A DNA stretch of 64,000 bases from Phyllobacterium pellucidum (lineage in GTDB: Bacteria; Pseudomonadota; Alphaproteobacteria; Rhizobiales; Rhizobiaceae). Made by a program: the position numbers and the translations under genes. The notes beneath the pieces were generated by a model, which saw only the letters and a list, made by a program, of their open reading frames with translations, searched no databases and was not told the DNA's origin. The first letter of the stretch is position 1. The number at the start of each line of letters is the position of its first letter. The stretch is from assembly GCF_013327855.1 (NCBI RefSeq), contig NZ_JABUMX010000008.1, positions 1 through 64,000 on the forward strand. Direction: 5' to 3'. This document shows, piece by piece, positions 63,860 to 64,000 of the stretch.

Positions 63860-64000
63860 AGATACCCTTTCATACCCGTACAAATCAGTTCACCCGCCTC
63901 AAGCTAAGTGTCGTAAATTCTATGCCTTTCTCGGAATGTATGAGAATGTAATGCACATCAGGTAACAAGCCATATCACCCGCTTTTTGTTACCTGCGTGT
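63860..64000. other. Left end of a probable integrated element
   Basis: No gene is seen. The sequence is AT-richer than its left neighbour. It contains two GAATGTA copies ten bases apart (63934, 63944) and a 10-bp inverted repeat, CAGGTAACAA and TTGTTACCTG, separated by 17 bases (63959-63995). Such repeats are compatible with recombinase or regulator binding at an element end. Confidence 0.4.

Noticed and set aside
63808-63890. Complete tRNA-Lys gene
   Set aside because: The 5' acceptor strand and 5' D stem cannot be formed; only the 3' half is present.

Overview
The window looks like chromosomal DNA of a Hyphomicrobiales (Rhizobiales) alphaproteobacterium, most likely from the Brucellaceae/Phyllobacteriaceae side (Phyllobacterium-, Brucella- or Mesorhizobium-like). 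The evidence is the alphaproteobacterial S10-spc-alpha order (tuf ... secY-adk-rpsM-rpsK-rpoA-rplQ, with no rpsD), an NdvA-type cyclic beta-1,2-glucan exporter, an Omp2b-type porin, an ATP12 chaperone, LexA boxes of the alphaproteobacterial GTTC-N7-GTTC form, and the uvrA-ssb-(marC)-gyrA-coaD-PPIase-queA-tgt gene order. Genus assignment is an inference from gene content.

Layout. 1-14.8 kb: the ribosomal protein, SecY, adenylate kinase and RNA polymerase alpha superoperon, all on the + strand, with several intercistronic hairpins and a strong terminator after rplQ. 14.8-17.6 kb: a small accessory patch with a VapC-like PIN protein, a secreted cysteine-repeat protein, and an AraC regulator with a LysE exporter. 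17.7-27.5 kb: conserved housekeeping genes (HtrA/Do protease, RarA, NdvA, RluC-type pseudouridine synthase, ATP12, glnB-glnA with a sigma-54 promoter, DUF72). 27.5-31.4 kb: divergent uvrA and ssb around a LexA box. 31.5-45.05 kb: about 13.6 kb that appears to be inserted between ssb and marC-gyrA. It holds a HisD-paralogue/XRE-cupin/PotDABC-type transport cluster, 1.15 kb of noncoding AT-richer DNA, a porin, a DUF3302-HlyD pair, a YqaA-type membrane protein, a divergent AraC/DUF2000 pair and a type II NADH dehydrogenase. 45.06-52.9 kb: marC, gyrA, a possible 46-residue membrane protein, coaD, two cyclophilins, queA and tgt. 52.9-58.0 kb: a TetR-controlled RND efflux pump. 58.0-63.8 kb: small envelope proteins, an OmpR-type two-component system, an S10 serine carboxypeptidase and a small lipoprotein.

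The right edge (63808-63859) carries only the 3' half of a tRNA-Lys(UUU) gene with its CCA end. This is the usual scar of an integrase-mediated insertion, so a genomic island probably begins there and continues beyond the window.

Points most worth following: a perfect GTTC-N7-GTTC LexA-type box between coaD and an unannotated 46-residue single-pass membrane protein (possibly an SOS-induced small protein); the self-contained HisD-like/ABC/XRE-cupin catabolic cluster; the tRNA-Lys att scar; a Tgt that has lost three of four zinc ligands; and an orphan terminator implying an unannotated transcript upstream of the porin. All coordinates and motifs were read by eye from the sequence; no database search was run.
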